Shown here: one piece after another, positions 55,159 through 61,867 of the stretch
Layout of the letters: each line of letters opens with the position of its first letter
Position numbering within the stretch: position 1 is the first letter of the stretch
Virus record (IMG/VR): IMGVR_UViG_3300035695_000001
Span: 50,139 to 114,138 of that record
Source: a virus
DNA length: 64,000 bases
Direction: 5' to 3' (one strand)
The notes under the pieces: model-generated
The model's input: only the letters and a program-made list of their open reading frames with translations
What the model was told of the DNA's origin: nothing
Databases searched by the model: none
Position numbers and translations under genes: made by a program

Positions 55159-55601
55159 GTCAGTTTTGACCCTGGGCAGGATCCTTGGGCAACCACGGTG
55201 TAAGTCGATTCTTTTGACGCCCGCTATGGACGTGATAAGCCCCCCGAAGTGCTTGGACGGAGCGGGGGCGAGTGACGGGGAACGTGTGCCTTTCTGCTTC
55301 TGTGCGGGCTACTGCACGCATCTGATCTTCCTCTGGTTCTGCGCGCCTCAGCGCGTCTGGACTTCGGATCCGGATCGGTGCTGGCGGCGGTTTGCCGACG
55401 TCGAGGGAGCCGCTGTCGGTCTTGTCACAGCCCCCAGGGGCCCGGCCCCTGGACCCGGGTTCGCCGTCGCCGTGACTACGGTGGGGTCTTCGACCCCAAC
55501 CTCCGCTCACGTCTAGGCTCACCTTCTGGGATTTGGGATCGATGGGGATCCAGACCCGGATCTGCGTCGAAGGGGGTGCTCGCTGGTGGACCTGGCCGCA
55601 C
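55159..55601. other. 443-base region without a supported gene
   Basis: No open frame with natural composition. The first part is AT-richer than its surroundings (for example GATTCTTTTGACG near 55209), and an 8-bp stem with a 3-base loop lies at 55434-55452. It precedes two promoter-oriented GTCTAGCA elements. Terminator, origin, attachment site or small RNA are all possible; nothing in the sequence decides. Confidence 0.45.
55434..55452 (+). terminator. 8-bp GC hairpin
   Basis: CCAGGGGC and GCCCCTGG flank CCG. It is a compact GC stem without a T-run, placed 275 bases after the last gene of the rightward operon. It may stop read-through toward the elements at 55602. Confidence 0.4.
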
Positions 55602-55635
55602 TGCTAGACAGTTCCTCCGACCAGTGCTAGACAGT
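55602..55635 (+). promoter_or_regulatory. Two tandem promoter-oriented elements
   Basis: TGCTAGACAGT at 55602-55612 and again at 55625-55635, 23 bases apart, both pointing to the gene at 55678. The second is 53 bases from the ATG, and CGGAGGACC before the ATG shows a leadered mRNA. The 23-base spacing recurs at 52416/52439. Confidence 0.85.
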
Positions 55636-55677
55636 GACCTCCGAGGCAGCCCCACCGCTGCCTCGACGGAGGACCAG

Positions 55678-56052
55678 ATGGCGAGGAAGGACTTGCTCAC
55701 CGTGGGCACTGTCAGACAGCAGTGCGCGCTCGAAGATGCCCACCAGCCCGTCGTGGTTGTCGTGGTCAGCCCGCTCGGAGCCGAGACGTTCTATGCTGGG
55801 CGGCGCGCCTACCCAGACACGTCGATGGCTCCGGCTGGTAGCGGGCTCTACGTGGTCGCCAACGAGACCGACAAGATCGGTGCCCACCGCGAGCGGCCCA
55901 TGCACTTCGACCTGCGCGGGCGGCTCCTTTGCTCACCCAAAGAAGGTGGTGGTGGACGGCTCGTCATGATCACCAGCGACCCCGCAGAGTTCGCCGCAAG
56001 CGACAACCGCTGCCCCGACTGCACTCTCGCCAAGTTGGCGATGCCTGTCTAG
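55678..56052 (+). CDS. Hypothetical protein ending inside an element
   Basis: ATG 55678 has CGGAGG before it. The 124-residue product is beta-rich (TVRQQCALEDAHQPVVVVVV; 'GLYVVANETDKIGAHRER'; 'HFDLRGRLLCSPKEGGG') with a C-terminal Cys pair (NRCPDCTLAKLAMPV) that could form half of a zinc site with the earlier cysteines. The last codons, GTC TAG, are within CCTGTCTAGCA. Alone in its operon; convergent with the small terminase gene. Confidence 0.65.
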   Translation: MARKDLLTVGTVRQQCALEDAHQPVVVVVVSPLGAETFYAGRRAYPDTSMAPAGSGLYVVANETDKIGAHRERPMHFDLRGRLLCSPKEGGGGRLVMITSDPAEFAASDNRCPDCTLAKLAMPV

Positions 56053-56089
56053 CAGTGCCTAGCCCCCGCCGCTCCCCTTGCTAGACAGC
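56044..56089. promoter_or_regulatory. Elements in a convergent gene junction
   Basis: CCTGTCTAGCA (56044-56054) holds the stop codon of the rightward gene. TGCTAGACAGC (56079-56089) lies inside the last codons of the leftward small terminase gene, and a degenerate TGCCTAGCC between them (56056-56064) holds that gene's stop. No gene starts here, so a promoter role is unlikely. Confidence 0.7.
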
Positions 56090-56751
56090 AGGGCGGCCAC
56101 CTTCTGCCTCGCTGCCTCCCGCTTCTCTGGCGGGACCTCTTCGATCAGCGCCCCCAGCACCGCGGCCAGCCCTGGCACCGCGTCCAGGCTCAGCGTCCCA
56201 TCCCCAGCCCCGCCCACCGGGGTCCTGGCGGTCTGCCCCCAGTATGCTGGGAAGCGCCGGGCCATAAGGCGCTCCATCAGCGCCGAGTTGCCGTTCTTGG
56301 CCATCTGAGCGAGCGCGATCGTTGAGGCTGACTCCAGCACCGCCTCCGCCGTCCCCAAGCACTTGACCAGCGCCTTGAACAGTGGGCGCCCGTCTGGGTC
56401 GTTGCCCTCCTTCAGCCAGGCGTTCACGGTCTGTGGCGGGTAGCCGTAGACCCGGAAGGCGGCGAGGGGCCGGACGAACTGGCGGGCCTGCGCGCAGATC
56501 ATCGGGACGTGCTCGACCTTGAGGGACAGGGGCTGGCCGCGACGGGTGGCCCTGGAGCCGGTGCCGCGGTAGCGGGCCATCTCAGCGTCGAACTCGGCCT
56601 GGAAGATGGCGAACTCCTTCGCGCAGTTCTTGTGGAACCAGTCCAGGTCGGAGAGGGCGGCATCTGGGTCGAGGTCGATGGCGTCCTTGTAGGCGCGACG
56701 CCCGGCCACTGTCGTTGGTTGCCCTGCTGTAGGGCCTGGTTTTCGTGCCAT
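56059..56751 (-). CDS. Terminase small subunit candidate
   Basis: A 230-residue protein. The middle follows the small-terminase pattern: a helix-turn-helix with 'FRVYGYPPQTVNAWLKEG' near 100-118, then 'PLFKALVKCLGTAEAVLESA', and 'MAKNGNSALMERLMARRFPA' near 149-168, resembling the 'G....w.lER..P..W' segment of TerS proteins. It would recognise phage DNA for packaging. It lies 17.4 kb from the large subunit on the other side of the accessory region, which is unusual. The C-terminus is helical with a Gly-rich end. Confidence 0.7.
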   Translation of the reverse strand: MARKPGPTAGQPTTVAGRRAYKDAIDLDPDAALSDLDWFHKNCAKEFAIFQAEFDAEMARYRGTGSRATRRGQPLSLKVEHVPMICAQARQFVRPLAAFRVYGYPPQTVNAWLKEGNDPDGRPLFKALVKCLGTAEAVLESASTIALAQMAKNGNSALMERLMARRFPAYWGQTARTPVGGAGDGTLSLDAVPGLAAVLGALIEEVPPEKREAARQKVAALLSSKGSGGG

Positions 56752-56775
56752 GACGGCGGATTCCTAGATTCTGGG

Positions 56776-56786
56776 TGCTAGACAGT
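56776..56786. promoter_or_regulatory. GTCTAGCA element upstream of the small terminase
   Basis: TGCTAGACAGT on the + strand, between the end of the gene at 56791 and the small terminase start at 56751. Relative to the leftward genes it is in the reverse orientation to the promoter-like copies, so an operator role fits better. Confidence 0.75.
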
Positions 56787-56790
56787 CGTG

Positions 56791-57138
56791 CTAAACCGCG
56801 CCCGCGTGCGGGGGGGTGGTGTCTGACAGCATGGTCAGGGCCCGCTGTTCGGCACGGGCGAAGGCTTCCTTGCCCTTGCGGCGGACGAGGTGGTCATAGA
56901 TGGCCCGGCCGAGGAAGAAGAGCATGGTTGCGAGGCCGAGGACGACGCAGGCGTAGTCGAGCCAGGTAGCGGTGGCTGGCTCGTGCCACAGGTGGCGACC
57001 GAGGGCGACGAGCATGTTGCCGGAGGCGAAGCCGGCGACGTTGTCCCGGTGGCCGACCTTCAGGCTCTTTCGGATGGCGAGGAGGTCTTCCTTGGGGGCC
57101 GTGATGAGGACGGCGCGAGAGATGTCGGTGTCGGTCAC
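56791..57138 (-). CDS. Single-span membrane protein, holin-like size
   Basis: GTG 57138 overlaps the previous stop. The 115-residue product has one strong membrane segment (YACVVLGLATMLFFLGRAIY) near residues 65-85 followed by a basic cytoplasmic-looking tail (DHLVRRKGKEAFARAEQRAL). The amphipathic N-terminal half (LAIRKSLKVGHRDNVAGFAS) may lie on the membrane. Size and charge pattern fit a class III holin or a small accessory membrane protein, but no endolysin is adjacent, so lysis is only a possibility. Confidence 0.55.
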   Translation of the reverse strand: MTDTDISRAVLITAPKEDLLAIRKSLKVGHRDNVAGFASGNMLVALGRHLWHEPATATWLDYACVVLGLATMLFFLGRAIYDHLVRRKGKEAFARAEQRALTMLSDTTPPHAGAV

Positions 57139-57374
57139 TGGTGTGGATCCTGGTGGGTGGCTCGGGCTGCTTGTTGGGCTGCTCTGAGTCGGTAGAGGGC
57201 GGTGCGGAGGGTGAGGAGGGTGGCCTTCCAGGCGGTGGTTTGGGTCTGGAGATCGGCGAGGGCTCTGTCGGCGGCGTCTCGGAGGGCTGGTGGGGGTTTG
57301 GGCAGGGGGATGGTCTCGAAGAGGTCGTAGCCTCCGATGGCGAGGTTTTTAACCTTCATCCATCGGGTGGTCAT
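57135..57374 (-). CDS. Small helical protein
   Basis: ATG 57374 overlaps the upstream stop and the gene ends in GTGA with the next. The 79-residue product has a short beta start (WMKVKNLAIGGYDLFETI), a Pro stretch and a long Ala/Leu/Thr-rich helix (LADLQTQTTAWKATLLTLRT) suitable for coiled-coil dimers. No family is recognised. It belongs to a chain of coupled leftward genes running from 60025 to the small terminase. Confidence 0.6.
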   Translation of the reverse strand: MTTRWMKVKNLAIGGYDLFETIPLPKPPPALRDAADRALADLQTQTTAWKATLLTLRTALYRLRAAQQAARATHQDPHQ

Positions 57375-57562
57375 GCGGAACCCTTTGGGTCACGGGAGGA
57401 GACGCCGCAGTCGGGGCAGGAGAAGCCTCCCCCGGTGAGTTTGACGGCGCGGGGGTGGAAGACGACGAGGGTGTCTGGAGGGAGGGTGGATGTGGTGGAG
57501 CAGAGGGCCTCGTCGTGGTTGAGGAGGTCGCTGTTTTGCTTGGGGCCTTGGACGTGGATCAC
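57371..57562 (-). CDS. Small protein with one CPDC motif
   Basis: GTG 57562 and the stop both sit in four-base overlaps. The 63 residues (VQGPKQNSDLLNHDEALCST; 'TLVVFHPRAVKLTGGGFSC', then PDCGVSSRDP) end in a zinc-knuckle-like CPDC. It may pair with another Cys-containing protein or dimerise to complete a site. Function unknown. Confidence 0.6.
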   Translation of the reverse strand: MIHVQGPKQNSDLLNHDEALCSTTSTLPPDTLVVFHPRAVKLTGGGFSCPDCGVSSRDPKGSA

Positions 57563-57846
57563 TGGCTGACCTCCTGGAGGGTGGCGGTGACCCTGTCGAG
57601 GAGATCCTGGGGGACGTTGCCTTGGATGAGGGCGACGACCCCAGCAGCGAGGATCTCGGAGGGGTCAGAGGAGAAGCCGTTGGGCTCACCGCGGAGGCAG
57701 AGGGCCGCGAGGAGGACAGCGTGGTCGAGGGTGCGGGGGAGGTCGTCGTCGAAGGCTCGACGGAGTTGGGAGATCCGGTCCTCGGCAGCCTTGCTGGGCT
57801 CGTGTCGAGCCTGGGGCGCGTTTGGGATGGTGGTAGGGAACGGCAT
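57559..57846 (-). CDS. Small hypothetical protein
   Basis: ATG 57846 (MPFPTTIPNAPQARHEPSKA) begins one base from the previous stop; the longer upstream frame is a shadow. The 95-residue product is mainly helical (EDRISQLRRAFDDDLPRTLD; 'HAVLLAALCLRGEPNGFSSD'; 'LIQGNVPQDLLDRVTATLQE'). No known family or motif. It overlaps the next gene by GTGA. Confidence 0.6.
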   Translation of the reverse strand: MPFPTTIPNAPQARHEPSKAAEDRISQLRRAFDDDLPRTLDHAVLLAALCLRGEPNGFSSDPSEILAAGVVALIQGNVPQDLLDRVTATLQEVSQ

Positions 57847-57847
57847 G

Positions 57848-58291
57848 TCAGGTCTCCGTGGCGACCGGCATCCAGGTGGTGGGAGGGCGCCCGAGGTGGT
57901 CGACCAGTTCGGAGTACGAGAAGCCGCCGCGCTCGGCGAGCCTCTCCGCCGTCTGGTCTTTGCCGTAGCGCTTGGCGTAGTCGTCCCACGCCTCGACGTG
58001 CTCCGCCCACGCGATCGTTCCGCGGTGGTGCCGCGGGTCGTCGGCGGGGTGGAGCTTGCAGGCGTAGGGACCACGGGTGTAGCTCCCGCATGACTCCTTC
58101 TGGACGGGGGCGCGTCGACCGTTCGGGCCAGGGGACTGGGCCTCGGACAGGACGCGGGCACAGGTTGCGGCATCCTCTGCGGTCTTGAAGAGGAGCGAGG
58201 CGCGGATGGGGGAGTTGGGGCCGTCGTGGTAGGTCGTGACCTCGACGTAACGGCCTTGGGCGACAGCGCTCTCGACGAGGGGCCGGCTCAT
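57848..58291 (-). CDS. Hypothetical protein
   Basis: ATG 58291 (MSRPLVESAVAQGRYVEVTT) overlaps the upstream TGA. The 147-residue product has a beta-rich first third (SPIRASLLFKTAEDAATCAR), a Cys/His-containing middle (ESCGSYTRGPYACKLHPADD), and an HTH-like end (TAERLAERGGFSYSELVDHL-GRPPTTW) that could bind DNA. The Cys/His group may hold zinc. No family is named. Confidence 0.6.
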   Translation of the reverse strand: MSRPLVESAVAQGRYVEVTTYHDGPNSPIRASLLFKTAEDAATCARVLSEAQSPGPNGRRAPVQKESCGSYTRGPYACKLHPADDPRHHRGTIAWAEHVEAWDDYAKRYGKDQTAERLAERGGFSYSELVDHLGRPPTTWMPVATET

Positions 58292-58791
58292 GGGCGGGCC
58301 TCCTGGCTCTGGCCGTGAACCGGGCACGGCTTGCCCTTACTCAGTGGACCGCGGGCCCACTCGCAGCCCCGGCAGGCTTCGCCGGAGGCAGCGGTGGGCG
58401 TCGTCCAGCGGTACCCGTCCGGCTCGACGATGACGTCCTCGGTGTCCTTGCACTCACAGTCGACGCGGCGGGTGGGGTCGACGACGAGGAAGAAGTGGCG
58501 AGCGTTGCCGGGGTGGTGGTTGTCCTCGTCGTACTTGAGGCCGGTGAAGCCGAAGGCGGTCAGGGCCTGCTTGCAGTGGGCGTCCTTGGGGCGCTTGCCC
58601 TTGAAGCAGACGGAGATGTGCCACTGGGGGCCGGAGTCTCCAGAGCCGTCGGGGAGGGTGGCTACGTCGAGAGAGGAGATGACGGAGAGGAGCCCCTTGG
58701 AGAAGGCGTAGCCGAGGCCACCAGCGGCTCGGCCGTGGGAGGTCCAGCCTGGGCCTGAAGGGGTGCGCTCGCGGGGGAGGTCGGTGTTCAT
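58288..58791 (-). CDS. Cys-containing hypothetical protein
   Basis: ATG 58791 is fixed by ATGA overlap. The 167-residue product holds a globular alpha/beta part (GGLGYAFSKGLLSVISSLDV; 'WHISVCFKGKRPKDAHCKQA'; 'ARHFFLVVDPTRRVDCECKD') and a C-terminal Cys/His cluster (GEACRGCEWARGPLSKGKPC-PVHG) typical of a small zinc site. No enzyme is recognised. Part of the coupled chain. Confidence 0.6.
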   Translation of the reverse strand: MNTDLPRERTPSGPGWTSHGRAAGGLGYAFSKGLLSVISSLDVATLPDGSGDSGPQWHISVCFKGKRPKDAHCKQALTAFGFTGLKYDEDNHHPGNARHFFLVVDPTRRVDCECKDTEDVIVEPDGYRWTTPTAASGEACRGCEWARGPLSKGKPCPVHGQSQEARP

Positions 58792-58973
58792 CGGGAGGGC
58801 TCGTCCTGGGCTTGGCGGAGGGTGCCGGCCGGGCAATGGCAGTAGGACTCCAGCCGGTAGGGGCAGCCACGATCATCGACCTCTGGGTCGGCGTAGAGGA
58901 TGCCGCGGTCGCAGTGGTCGGGGCAGGAGGCGGCGAGGGCGGCGCACTCACCGTGCGATCGGGCTTCGGTCAT
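58788..58973 (-). CDS. Small Cys-rich protein
   Basis: ATGA overlaps on both ends. The 61 residues contain six cysteines (GECAALAASCPDHCDRGILY; 'RGCPYRLESYCHCPAGTL'), a density that suggests a bound metal. It follows the 17-codon frame at 58970. Function unknown. Confidence 0.6.
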   Translation of the reverse strand: MTEARSHGECAALAASCPDHCDRGILYADPEVDDRGCPYRLESYCHCPAGTLRQAQDEPSR

Positions 58974-59023
58974 GGGCGTGGCTCCACGTAGGCAGCGGTC
59001 CAGCCGCGCACGGCGGGCGTCAT
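58970..59023 (-). CDS. 17-residue coupled micro-ORF
   Basis: ATG 59021-59023 overlaps the stop of the upstream gene and TGA 58970-58972 overlaps the start of the downstream gene, both as ATGA. The peptide is MTPAVRGWTAAYVEPRP. The double coupling is what keeps an otherwise broken chain continuous, so translation is likely even if the peptide itself has no function. Confidence 0.55.
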   Translation of the reverse strand: MTPAVRGWTAAYVEPRP

Positions 59024-59364
59024 CGGCCGTCCGCCATCCGCTGCAACCAGCGGTCCAGCGCTTCCTGGTCGAGCCCCGCGGGGCCGGCGTGAACCATGGC
59101 CATCCTGTTGTCCAGAGCAGCCAGGACGCGGACCTCGGTGCAGCGCACGCGCGAGCCGCAGTGCTTCGCGATGGTGGTGACCAGGTTGTCGACCTGGTCC
59201 TTGACGTTGGCGCCGGCCTTGAAGGTCACTCGGAAGCCGTAGGTGCCCCGGAGCACGGGGCGCCGCTCCGCCTCCGGGATGATGGAGAAGCTCTTGGCGA
59301 TCGGGTTGGCCTCCCAGGCTCGACGGGCTTGGGCTTCTAGGTCGTTGAAGAGGTACTCGCTCAC
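59020..59364 (-). CDS. Small hypothetical protein
   Basis: GTG 59364 overlaps the previous stop (GTGA). The 114-residue product has a helix (LFNDLEAQARRAWEANPIAK), a beta domain ('VLRGTYGFRVTFKAGANVKD'), and 'VTTIAKHCGSRVRCTEVRVL' followed by 'ALDNRMAMVHAGPAGLDQEA'. The alternating pattern suggests a ferredoxin-like small fold. No family is assigned. Confidence 0.6.
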   Translation of the reverse strand: MSEYLFNDLEAQARRAWEANPIAKSFSIIPEAERRPVLRGTYGFRVTFKAGANVKDQVDNLVTTIAKHCGSRVRCTEVRVLAALDNRMAMVHAGPAGLDQEALDRWLQRMADGR

Positions 59365-59660
59365 GCCCGACCTCCATTCCGAACACGGACGACGGCGTCC
59401 GCGGCTTTGGCGTGGGCAGCCTGGGCGTCCCGCTCGGCCTCCAGTGCCTTCTGGTACTTCATCCTGCCGCCGTAGCGCTCGAACCAGTAGAGCGCCGTCG
59501 TACAGGGAGGGGGAGGCGTCCAGCGCCAGACGTCCCGGCGGGCCTGGTCCAGACGCTCCCCCGCAAAACGCTCGTCGCTCAGGACCCGGTCGAGCGCTTC
59601 GCCGTAAGCGATGGCCGCCATGAGCCCAACGGGCAGCGGGGTCGTGCCCACCAGCATCAT
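59361..59660 (-). CDS. Small hypothetical protein
   Basis: ATG 59660 overlaps the previous stop (ATGA); a second ATG follows immediately. The 99-residue product starts hydrophobic (MMLVGTTPLPVGLMAAIAYG), continues with a charged helical part ('RVLSDERFAGERLDQARRDV'), and carries PPPP and a Cys-containing loop before a final coiled-coil helix (YQKALEAERDAQAAHAKAAD). Unknown function. Confidence 0.6.
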   Translation of the reverse strand: MMLVGTTPLPVGLMAAIAYGEALDRVLSDERFAGERLDQARRDVWRWTPPPPCTTALYWFERYGGRMKYQKALEAERDAQAAHAKAADAVVRVRNGGRA

Positions 59661-60025
59661 CGTGCTCCTACCTTCCTGGCCTGCTTGCGCTCGCGCCTGG
59701 TGAGCCTTCGCTTGCCCTTCCACTCCGGGAGGGGCTTGATCCGGGGACCTGTCCCGAGGGCATCACGGACAGCCTTGGGAGCGGGAGCGTCGAGGGTGTT
59801 GGGGGGCAGCCTGCGAGACTTGGGCTTGCGCTGGCTGAACGGGGAGGGGCCAAGGCTCACCGTCGCCACGATGCCAGACAGCGCCGCTAGCAGCCCCATC
59901 GTCTTCCTTGCCTCGGCATCACGGTCGAGGCGTCGCTCCACGGAGCGGACGGCGTCCTCGACCTCGCCGACGGAGATGCCGTTGATGGCGGCGATGCGCT
60001 GGAGGGCCTCGGAGCGAGCGTCCAT
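59657..60025 (-). CDS. Small membrane-associated basic protein, leaderless start
   Basis: ATG 60025 is 15 bases after the T of TGCTAGACT on the - strand, without a Shine-Dalgarno. The 122-residue product has a charged N-terminal helix (AINGISVGEVEDAVRSVERR), one hydrophobic segment (MGLLAALSGIVATVSLG) near residues 43-60, and a strongly basic C-terminus (WKGKRRLTRRERKQARKVGA). It heads the chain of ten or more coupled genes that runs down to 56791. Possible anchor or RNA-binding protein. Confidence 0.6.
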   Translation of the reverse strand: MDARSEALQRIAAINGISVGEVEDAVRSVERRLDRDAEARKTMGLLAALSGIVATVSLGPSPFSQRKPKSRRLPPNTLDAPAPKAVRDALGTGPRIKPLPEWKGKRRLTRRERKQARKVGAR

Positions 60026-60029
60026 GGGC

Positions 60030-60062
60030 AGAGTCTAGCACAGTGGGCGGGTGCTAGACAGC
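60030..60062. promoter_or_regulatory. Inverted GTCTAGCA elements with 11-base spacer
   Basis: AGAGTCTAGCA (60030-60040) and TGCTAGACAGC (60052-60062). The left arm drives the leftward gene at 60025 (15 bases). The right arm points into the end of the leftward ParB-like gene, so it is probably an operator arm. Confidence 0.85.
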
Positions 60063-60076
60063 GGCGAGCAGGAGCG

Positions 60077-61156
60077 TCAGCCCTTGGCTGTGACCTGGTC
60101 AGCCTCGTCGAGCGCTGCCTTCATCTGATCCACGTACCCGCGGAGGACCACCTTGGCCTCGGGGGAGAGCATGCGCTTGTCGGCAGCCTTGATTGGGGCC
60201 ACCACTTCGAGTGCTACGCGGGTACTCGTGATGGCGATCTCCTCGGGGTCTCTGTTCCTGTCAGAGCCGCGGGTTGCGAGCCAGTCCAGGTTCGACTGGA
60301 GGAAGGCCGCCCCGTCCACGAACGTCTGGCCCATGGGCAGCGAGAAGGCGTCCTGCGACGCCAGCACGTCGTCCCCGTTGCGGAACACAAAAACGAGGTA
60401 GTAGTCGGACTCGTCCCGCTTGGCGAAGGCTTGCTTGAGGTGCGTCTGCCGCTCCTGCGCCTTCTCCATCGCGAGCGAGAGGTTCATGGCCTGGGCGCTC
60501 GCCTTCATGGCGTCGCCGGAGGCTCCGAACATCGTGTAGAAGTCCCCCTCGCTGAAGCCGGTGGCCTTGAGCTTCACCTTGGGGCGCTTGAGCAGTTCGC
60601 CGAGAAGCGCGAAGTTCCAGCCGCCCTGGGCCATCGCGTTGTTGAGAGCGATCCCAACCTCGACGTGCTTGTCCTCGTCCAGGTCCACGACCGAGACCTG
60701 GATCTGGTAGACGTGGCCGGTCTTGCTCTCCTTGTCGAGCACCTTGAGCCGCTGGTGCCCGCTCACCATCCCGAGGGGCTTGCCGTCGGGACCGAACCGC
60801 TTGTTGAAGACGACGCTGGGTTCCACCAACCCGTTGTCGGCGACCGAGCCGCGGAGGGCAGCGAGATTGTCAACCTCGATGTAACGAGGATTTTGTTCCC
60901 ACTCGGTGATGGCCCGGCGGTCCATCCAGACCACCTCGTAGCCTCCGTCGAGTTGGTGGCGTGGGACCTCCGCCGAGCCGATGGGGAGAGCGGCCAGCCT
61001 CTCCTTGTCGGTCTTCGGCTTGGACTCCTTGGGGGCCGCGCCGTCCGCCGGAGCCTTCTTCGCTCGCGGCTTCTTGGCCGGCTTCTCGGTCTGCGTCTGG
61101 TTCTGATCCTGCGAGGCTGCCGCCGCCGCGCCGGACTCGGGTGCAACGTCGTCCAT
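60077..61156 (-). CDS. ParB-like (IbrB-type) nucleotide-binding protein
   Basis: A 359-residue protein. After a 60-residue Lys/Ala-rich arm, residues about 85-140 show the ParB N-terminal pattern: NPRYIEVDNLAALRGSVADN, GLVEPSVVFNKRFG, and the box GMVSGHQRLKVLDKE (GHQR in place of GERR). The C-terminal half is helical with a beta part. In many phages and in E. coli IbrAB a ParB-like protein is paired with a PAPS-reductase-like one. Here the partner at 61868 is separated only by an HNH gene. The activity of the pair is not established. Confidence 0.75.
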   Translation of the reverse strand: MDDVAPESGAAAAASQDQNQTQTEKPAKKPRAKKAPADGAAPKESKPKTDKERLAALPIGSAEVPRHQLDGGYEVVWMDRRAITEWEQNPRYIEVDNLAALRGSVADNGLVEPSVVFNKRFGPDGKPLGMVSGHQRLKVLDKESKTGHVYQIQVSVVDLDEDKHVEVGIALNNAMAQGGWNFALLGELLKRPKVKLKATGFSEGDFYTMFGASGDAMKASAQAMNLSLAMEKAQERQTHLKQAFAKRDESDYYLVFVFRNGDDVLASQDAFSLPMGQTFVDGAAFLQSNLDWLATRGSDRNRDPEEIAITSTRVALEVVAPIKAADKRMLSPEAKVVLRGYVDQMKAALDEADQVTAKG

Positions 61157-61165
61157 GCGTGAAGG

Positions 61166-61798
61166 CTACCCGTCAACGTCAGCACTGGCCAGATGCAGCC
61201 ATGCCTTCCCGTTCACGATCTGATGGCACCGCGCCTGACAGACGCCGAACGCCTCGGCGAGCACCCTGTACGTGTCGCCAGCGGCTCGTCGCCGTCGGAT
61301 CTCGATGACCTGCTCGTCGGTCAATTTGACGTTGGGCGACCCCTCGCCTTGGTTCACGTACCCCCTACAACGGCCACGCCGCATCATGTCCGCAGTGTTG
61401 TCCGCCGCCGTGCCGAGTTTCAGGTGGGCCGGATTGACGCACGGCGGGTTGTCGCAGTGATGCAGTACCCACAGGTCCACCGGGATCGAGCCAACGAACA
61501 GTTCCCACGAAACGCAGTGGGTACCGTTCGTCTCCCCGTCGATGTCGATCTTCCCGTACCCGACGTCCTTTGAACGCCCGCGAGTCCATTGCCAGCACGG
61601 ACCAAGTTCGGGGACGATGATTGGACCATCAAAGCAGATGCCGTCGAAGAAACGGTCGAGCCACGAGCCGACCGTGCCCTTGTATGAGGCGGCCCACGAA
61701 GCCTTCGCGCACTCGTCAGAGCAGCACCTGCGCCCCTTGGTCTCCAGCGTCCTTTGGAAGTCCTTGCCGCAGTTCTTGCACTTCCGTACGCTGAGCAT
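61166..61798 (-). CDS. HNH homing endonuclease with zinc finger and HTH
   Basis: ATG 61798 has AAGGGTGG before it; a GTG nine codons earlier is the alternative. The 210-residue protein has an N-terminal zinc finger (CKNCGKDF, CCSDECAK), a central HNH core (VGYGKIDIDGETNGTHCVSW, 'LHHCDNPPCVNPAHLKLGT', DNTADMMRRGR) of the HNH_3 type and a C-terminal HTH (VKLTDEQVIEIRRRRAAG, then 'AEAFGVCQARCHQIVNGKAW'). It is a stand-alone homing nuclease inserted between the two genes of a ParB/PAPS pair. Confidence 0.85.
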   Translation of the reverse strand: MLSVRKCKNCGKDFQRTLETKGRRCCSDECAKASWAASYKGTVGSWLDRFFDGICFDGPIIVPELGPCWQWTRGRSKDVGYGKIDIDGETNGTHCVSWELFVGSIPVDLWVLHHCDNPPCVNPAHLKLGTAADNTADMMRRGRCRGYVNQGEGSPNVKLTDEQVIEIRRRRAAGDTYRVLAEAFGVCQARCHQIVNGKAWLHLASADVDG

Positions 61799-61867
61799 GT
61801 TCGACCACCCTTCTGGTTGAGCCACCTGCCCGGGGCGCGCTAACGCCCGCGGGTAGGCCCTACACTA

